A stretch of 64,000 nucleotides of DNA from Aedes albopictus (lineage: Eukaryota; Arthropoda; Insecta; Diptera; Culicidae), in assembly GCF_035046485.1 (NCBI RefSeq), contig NC_085138.1, positions 325,558,129 to 325,622,128 of the forward strand, written 5' to 3'. The position numbers and the translations under genes are program-made. Below the pieces are notes generated by a model. That model did no database searches and was not told where the DNA came from. It saw nothing but the letters and a program-made list of their open reading frames with translations. Positions 58,915 to 64,000 of this stretch are shown piece after piece (within the stretch, counting starts at the first letter, position 1; the number at the start of each line of letters is the position of its first letter).

Positions 58915-59797
58915 TTGGCGACGAGAACGGTGAACAGTGCATGTGAAATTAGTTTAATTTCGGTACGGGAAGTGTTGTCTTTGGGAAAAGAAAGAGATGA
59001 ATGGTGTGTGTGGTGCATGCAGAGTGGTGATGACCTTCAGGTGATGACTTGTGATTGAATTTCAACATTGGAATCAAAAAGGTAAATATTGTGTACTAAC
59101 TGTTCAATATGAATCAAACAATCTATTTGTACCTTCGACTAATGATAATGATCAATTTGTGAGAGATTTTGATGGTGATCGGTATTGTTTAGTTCAAATC
59201 GATGACAATCACTATTGTCAGATAAAGAAATAAAGAACTGTGAAGAAAATCTAAGTTTTGTTGATTGTAATATTGATACTCGTTGAATGGGGTTGTTGTC
59301 CTAAATCTAGACTTAAATGCTGAATGATGAATGAAGTATTGATCTGTTAACCGGATGGCCGAGGAAGGCGTAGAGGCGAAACAATATTTTGAAATCAAAT
59401 TTTGCCGTTGCTGTTAAAAGCCAGTGAAGGCGATGAAAGCCAATGAAGGCGATAAAAGCTAATGAAGGCGACATTCTTGAAATAGCCGTAAAAGGCGGAA
59501 AGGATTACAGATAGAAAAGCCGTAGAAGGCGGAAAGCAGGAGAAATGTTATAGGCAGAAGAGCCGACTAAGGCGAAAAACTGTCGATGGCGGAAAGATCC
59601 GTCGGAGAGTGAAAAGCTGTTGAAGGCGGAAAAAGCCGTTGAAGGTGGAAATGCCGTTGAAGGCGATAGGTCCTGCAAGGCAGATATAGTCGATTCTTTG
59701 TAGAGCCGTATAAGGCGAATTGTGTTATTAAAAATTAAAGTACTAAAACGCAACAGTGTCGTAAATTTCGTAAGAAACAGATTACCAGCCAACGCAG
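58915..59797 (+). mobile_element. Leader/gag-start region of the decayed LTR element with GAAGGCG repeats
   Basis: Primer-site-like sequence at 58915-58930, then a short frame (59051-59233). From about 59350 to 59715 there is a degenerate tandem repeat of AGCCG(T)TGAAGGCG(GAAA) units. No intact gag. Confidence 0.5.
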
Positions 59798-60013
59798 ATT
59801 TGAGGGCTGTTTGCAGATCAGAAGGAATTTCTCGGCCTATCTTGATGCATGGGAAATTCCTTGGCTGAATCGCTTAAGAAACCGTTTTTTCTTCGATCGT
59901 AGTAAGCAGTTGCTAAGAAATGACAGTTCAAATGGCAGTCACCGTAGAAAGTTTCTGCCAGAAATCGTTCTAGAAGTTTCTTGAGCGGTTTCTCTTGAAC
60001 TCAAATTTGGGCT
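59798..60013 (+). repeat. Copy of the AGGAATTTCTC repeat family
   Basis: About 215 bp from AGGGCTGTTTGCAGATCAG to CTCAAATTTGGGCT, colinear with the copies at 56510-56760. It interrupts the decayed LTR element. Confidence 0.65.
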
Positions 60014-61204
60014 TTATAGTTAAATTGAACCATTAAAAATGAAATTTCACACCAATTAAGTGGCAGCTGGGAAGTCGTAAGACAAAACTAAACTTTGGGC
60101 TGAGTGTGACTAGTAAAACAGGAACGAATAGTATTTGAATATGTTCCAAATGCGAATATAACTGAACAGATACTGAGATTGTTGTTGACCCACCTCAGGT
60201 GATATAATTGAAGTTATCATTGCTCAGTAAAGTATAATAAGTCTACGAGACGTAAAACGGGTTGGCTCTTGAAACCAAATTAATATGAAGACATGATTTA
60301 ACTAATGCTTTGCCCTCTCTTCCAAGACTAAAAATGTAACTTCAAGAAAATTAACATCAATGTGTGAGAATAATTGAACTGTCTTGGTAGTTTGCAAGAT
60401 AGGAAGTCAAAATGACAGTTAAAGCATTCGTTGAAGCTAGATGACTTATTCAGAGCAGTTGCTAACCATTAACCTGTTAAGCATCATGCTAGTCAAATGG
60501 CTAGTTGAATTGGATATTTAAAAAAATCGAACAATAAAAAATGAAACCAGAAAAATAACTAGAAGTCTCAGGAGTTCGAGTAAAAAGCGCTTTATAACCT
60601 ATTGAATGCCACTAAATGTTTATGCGATTCAAGTGAGTTTTTGAGTAATCACTTCTGAAGTCTTTGAATATAAAATGTATTGGGTGTGGTCAGGAGGGGC
60701 ATTTTGACTTATGATTGCCTAACACTGGATATAGTGCCATTCTTGCTAATGAGTGGGCCATCTTGCCAAGAACTGTGGAACAAGTTAGAGAACAAGGTAC
60801 AGCAGTACGCTCAACATCAAATTCTGCACAATAATTTCCTTACAGGAAGAGACAAATTTTGATAAGTTAAAGAAGTATTGAAACGATTATTGAGGAGAAT
60901 AACGTACAGTATATCAAAAGCACAAGATATTGGAATAATAAAAGATAATCATTTCTGTAACTACAGGAATAGATATATCTAATGAAAGCTGGATTATGAT
61001 GTTTGTTTTTCAGTCGAGCTTATTAATGCAAACATGTACCATTTACCATTTACTAACATGTTACCTTGTTTGAATTTTTAGATTTCATACACTGCAAATA
61101 TTGTGTTCAGTCTTCACTGACTTGACGGGTTTTTATTGGGGATTTCTTCTCAGTGCACCCGATTGCTGCGATCGTAATTTGTCATCCCTAGCAGCACAAC
61201 AGGG
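60014..61204. pseudogene. Decayed gag region
   Basis: Around 60677-60712 a zinc-knuckle-like string CIGCGQEGHFDL is followed by a stop, so a Gag CCHC motif has decayed here. No other domain survives, and the rest is AT-rich. Confidence 0.4.
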
Positions 61205-61518
61205 TGTAACGTTCTAGGGTGTAACGGTAGGGAGGTAGCAATGCTACCAACATTAGAGAAGGAAAGCGAAAGTGATTTCCCGCGCTAGGCGGAAGCGAAG
61301 AGATTTTTCTGTTTCAATCATTCATTGTAACGTGTTAGGTCGCGAAGTGAAGACGCGAGAAATTTTGTTAAGTTTTGATCGTCAATAAAACCAGTGTAAA
61401 AAGTGCCGAAAGTGTTTTCCTTTCCACCGGAAGAAATGAAAAAGTGGTTCCAGTGAAAGCTGTCCGCCGATTAAGTGTCCACCTCGATTTCGTGTCGGCG
61501 TCCGCCGGATGAGCGACA
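61205..61518 (+). repeat. 5' LTR of a BEL/Pao-like element
   Basis: Starts TGTAACGTTC (a second TGTAACGG lies 15 bp on, so the start may be 61220) and ends GAGCGACA. It is followed by TTTTGGTCCCAACGAACCGG, the primer-site-like string next to insect BEL LTRs. AATAAA at about 61384. Confidence 0.65.
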
Positions 61519-61971
61519 TTTTGGTCCCAACGAACCGGACCGACGGCCATTTTGAAGTGTGCTATCGAAGAAAGTGAACATTTGCCAAACATGTGGAAAG
61601 GAAAACGCGGTTTCGCCGTGTAAAAACGATAAAGACAATTCCGAGCAAGCGGAAAAAAGTGTTCCATACCGTGTTCGTTATCCCGAGAAGTGTGTCCGGT
61701 AAAATTCGCCGCGAATTTACCGTTTCCGAGCGAAGAAGCCCAGTATTCGCTGTGCCCGTATCCCGTATCCGTCGTTCCGTCGCGTGTGTGCCAGTGGAAT
61801 TCGCCGCGAATCCACTGATTCCAGTGAAAAGCATCATCGGATGTCCGGATATCGATCCCGTCGGTATCCTGTTCCTGTTCCGTATGGGCTATGTGGCGTA
61901 AAGTGCTATACCCAGAAGAAGCCAACTACCAAAGCCCAGTGAATAATAAAGTGAATAATAAAGAAAACAAA

Positions 61972-62997
61972 ATGTCCGACGAAGAACTGAAGCTGCTAGT
62001 GCACAAGCGCGGACAAGTGAAATCAAAAGTGACGCGCATCAGGAATTCATTGAAAGCGGCCGAAGATGATCCTACGACGACAAGCTTGGCTCAGCTCCGA
62101 GTTTTTGCCAGAAGCCTTGAAATCCATTACCGCGAGTACAATGAAATCCACGATGCGTTAATCAGTGCCTGTCCTGCGAATCAGAGAGATCCCCAGGAGA
62201 AAAAATACGAAGAATTTGAAGTGTTGTTCAACGAAACCAGCTTGGTGATCGAGTCGCTGAAGGATGCAAAGGCGCCCGAACCGATTGGTGCAGCCGCTCA
62301 GCCGGCAGCGGTGCAGCCACAAATCGTGCAACAACAAGCCCTCAAAGCTCCACTACCCACTTTCGATGGAAAGTACGAACATTGGCCTCGCTTTAAGGCA
62401 ATGTTCCAAGACATCATGGGAAGATCACCGGACTGTGACGCTATAAAGCTTTACCATTTGGAAAAGTCACTAGTCGGTGCTGCCACCGGAGTTATTGATT
62501 CCCAAACGATCCAGGACAACAACTACGCTCAGGCTTGGGCGATCCTGGAAGAACGTTACGAGAACAAGCGTTTGATAGTAGATCTGCACATCCGGGTGAA
62601 TCTCAAACGCATGACTCGAAAATCGTCGAAAGAGCTTCGCCAGCTACTTGATGACTGCTGCCAGCACGTCGAGAATCTGAAGTTTCTGGGGCAGGAGCTT
62701 GAAGGAGTATCCGAGTTGTTCGTCGTCAACGTTCTAACCGCCGCCTTGGATAAGGAAACACGTGAGTATTGGGAATCAAAGTTGGACCACGGAGAGCTAC
62801 CAACGTATGATGACACCGTAGAGTGCTTGAAGAATCGGTGTCTTGTCCTTGAGAGATGCGAGACGGCCAACCCTCCTCCACCGGTGACGAAGTCCGCTTC
62901 AGGTTTCCAAAAGCTATCTTCCCAAAAGGTGGCAAACGCAGTCACGTCACCGACCGCTGTGACCTGTGAATTGTGCAGTGGACAACACCCTAACTTC
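61972..62997 (+). CDS. BEL/Pao Gag, truncated by a copia insertion
   Basis: The structural protein of a BEL/Pao retrotransposon. From ATG at 61972 (context AAAATG; the frame is also open from 61891) it reads MSDEELKLLVHKRGQVKSKV. It then has an Ala/Gln/Pro-rich linker (about residues 100-120), the BEL-typical LPTFDGKYEHWPRFKAMF (DUF1759-type core) and a C-terminal knuckle CELCSGQHPNF. Exactly there, at 62998, the LTR of a minus-strand copia element begins, and the frame runs on into LTR sequence before a stop at 63081. Gag is about 340 residues up to the break. Protease, reverse transcriptase and integrase would lie beyond the copia element, outside the window. Confidence 0.88.
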
Positions 62998-63270
62998 TGT
63001 TGGGCAGAGGTGGACAAAGCACAACGGAAACGAAATAACCGAAGAAAGGGAACCGGACTTGGAATGAAACACTTCGTGTGAATGAAACTAGAAAATACTT
63101 TAATGCACGTCTGAACGGGTTTAACACAGGGGACTGAATGAAATGCTATTCATTGATGCGCGCGTGGCGCGCTCGCTTGACTCTGCTGTGGAGAGTTTTC
63201 GCAGGGTTGATCTCGCCTTCAATCTCGCCGAATGCCACACTGAGAGGAAACAGTATTGCATACTCCAACA
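62998..63270 (-). repeat. 3' LTR of a Ty1/copia element
   Basis: 273 bp, TGTTGGGCAGAG...TACTCCAACA on the + strand. A purine-rich GAGGAGGAG lies just upstream in element orientation. Inserted in BEL gag; the expected 5-bp duplication is ACTTC at 62993-62997, but the other end is outside the window. Confidence 0.75.
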
Positions 63271-63308
63271 CTCCTCCTCAATGCTGGATCCTCGAACCGC
63301 TCGGCGAT

Positions 63309-64000
63309 CTAATCTCCTCCTGACTGCTTGCTCTTCCGCTTCCGAACCTTCTCCGTATTGGCTCTCGCTATGCCAACAACGTAGTCCGACAAATGACCGG
63401 GTGGAACTCCCCGATTACTCCTCCTGGATCGTTGCGCTTCTCCAGAACGTTCTTCCGGACTGACGATCCGATCTTCTTCCTTCACTTCTAGCGGGTCTGT
63501 ATCTGTACCTGCATTGTCCATGTCGAAATAGTCTTCTTCTTCGCTTCTGTCGCTCTCGTAACTTTCTTTGAACTTCTCGGCTCCGGAAGGCCCTGCCTCC
63601 GAATACCATTCGACTTCGCTACCTGCTGATCCACCTTCGGACACCTTCTCCTGAGTTGAACGCTTCGGATCCTGTAGCTCCAAGAACTTCGCTTCTCGGC
63701 TTATCGTCACCATATTCGTACCAGTATCCACGAACCGGTAGCCTTTATTCTCCTCCGAATAGCCGATGAATGTTAGCTTCTTCACACGCTTTACTCCTGG
63801 AACTTGAACGTATGCCGGGCACCCGTAAGCTTGCAGATGGTCCAGCTCTGGCTTTCGCCCACACCACTTCTCGTACGGTGTTGTATCCACTGACCGGGTT
63901 GGAAGCCTGTTCTGCAAGTATGCAGCAGCAACACAAGCCTCTCCCCAGTACCGCTTGTCCAATCCAGCATCTAACAGCATCGTTGTCGCCATCTCCTGCA
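63309..64000 (-). CDS. Ty1/copia polyprotein, integrase C-terminal part, partial
   Basis: The frame enters from the right edge, so the start is missing. It reads MATTMLLDAGLDKRYWGEACVAA and LQNRLPTRSVDTTPYEKW, the hallmark end of the copia integrase core. Then come GCPAYVQVP and KLTFIGYSEENKGYRF (the GKGY-type box) and an acidic Ser/Glu-rich linker. The frame stops at TAG (63309) just before the 3' LTR. The reverse transcriptase and RNase H expected after the integrase in copia are absent, so the copy has an internal deletion and cannot be autonomous. Confidence 0.88.
   Translation of the reverse strand, partial: QEMATTMLLDAGLDKRYWGEACVAAAYLQNRLPTRSVDTTPYEKWCGRKPELDHLQAYGCPAYVQVPGVKRVKKLTFIGYSEENKGYRFVDTGTNMVTISREAKFLELQDPKRSTQEKVSEGGSAGSEVEWYSEAGPSGAEKFKESYESDRSEEEDYFDMDNAGTDTDPLEVKEEDRIVSPEERSGEAQRSRRSNRGVPPGHLSDYVVGIARANTEKVRKRKSKQSGGD

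Overview
The window looks like a piece of a culicine mosquito chromosome, most likely an Aedes species. Three things point that way: a tRNA-derived SINE that I recognise as Feilai (an Aedes family), an extreme density of nested transposable elements, and two spliced insect-type host genes with short introns. There are no bacterial operons, no CRISPR array and no rRNA.

Host genes. Two genes are clear. Rae1 (mRNA export factor, a WD40 protein) is on the + strand at 43943-45087 with one coding intron and one 5'UTR intron. NDUFB3 (complex I subunit B12) is on the - strand at 54871-55197 with a 5'UTR intron. They converge, and the roughly 10 kb between them is mostly mobile DNA. A weaker candidate is a set of three in-frame, splice-compatible minus-strand exons at 5260-5551 that would end an unidentified protein. 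A noncoding minus-strand exon may end at 18421 with a good donor; it could be the 5' end of that same gene, but this is inference.

Layout. 1-800: a perfect inverted repeat with 235-bp arms, then a tRNA-like sequence. 0.8-31 kb: AT-rich intergenic or intronic DNA packed with foldback elements and MITEs, many with recognisable target-site duplications (TSDs). These include hAT-type elements (14092-17701, 20004-21295, 28475-29036), a family with CACAG termini and TA targets, and a deletion-derived LTR element (27619-30068). 33.1-38.4 kb: two giant microsatellites, a (CTGTTA)n tract and an uninterrupted (GAT)1314 tract of 3.9 kb. 38.5-41.7 kb: a full-length RTE-clade non-LTR retrotransposon with an intact 970-residue ORF and a 13-bp TSD. 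41.8-42.4 kb: three small MITEs. 43.8-45.1 kb: Rae1. 45.6-53.6 kb: a three-layer nest, in which an old RTE copy is interrupted by a Feilai SINE, which is interrupted by a young Ty3/gypsy (Mag-like) element with identical LTRs. The gag start of that gypsy element is itself split by a small foldback insertion. 54.8-55.4 kb: NDUFB3. 55.5-61 kb: repeats and a decayed LTR element. 61.2-64 kb: the 5' end of a BEL/Pao element whose gag is cut by a minus-strand Ty1/copia element running off the window edge.

I found no clear new biochemical system. The most unusual items are the pure 3.9-kb GAT array beside a second expanded microsatellite, the perfect palindrome whose spacer is copied about 500 bp away, and the insertion nest at 45.6-53.6 kb, in which each layer can be ordered in time by its own TSD.
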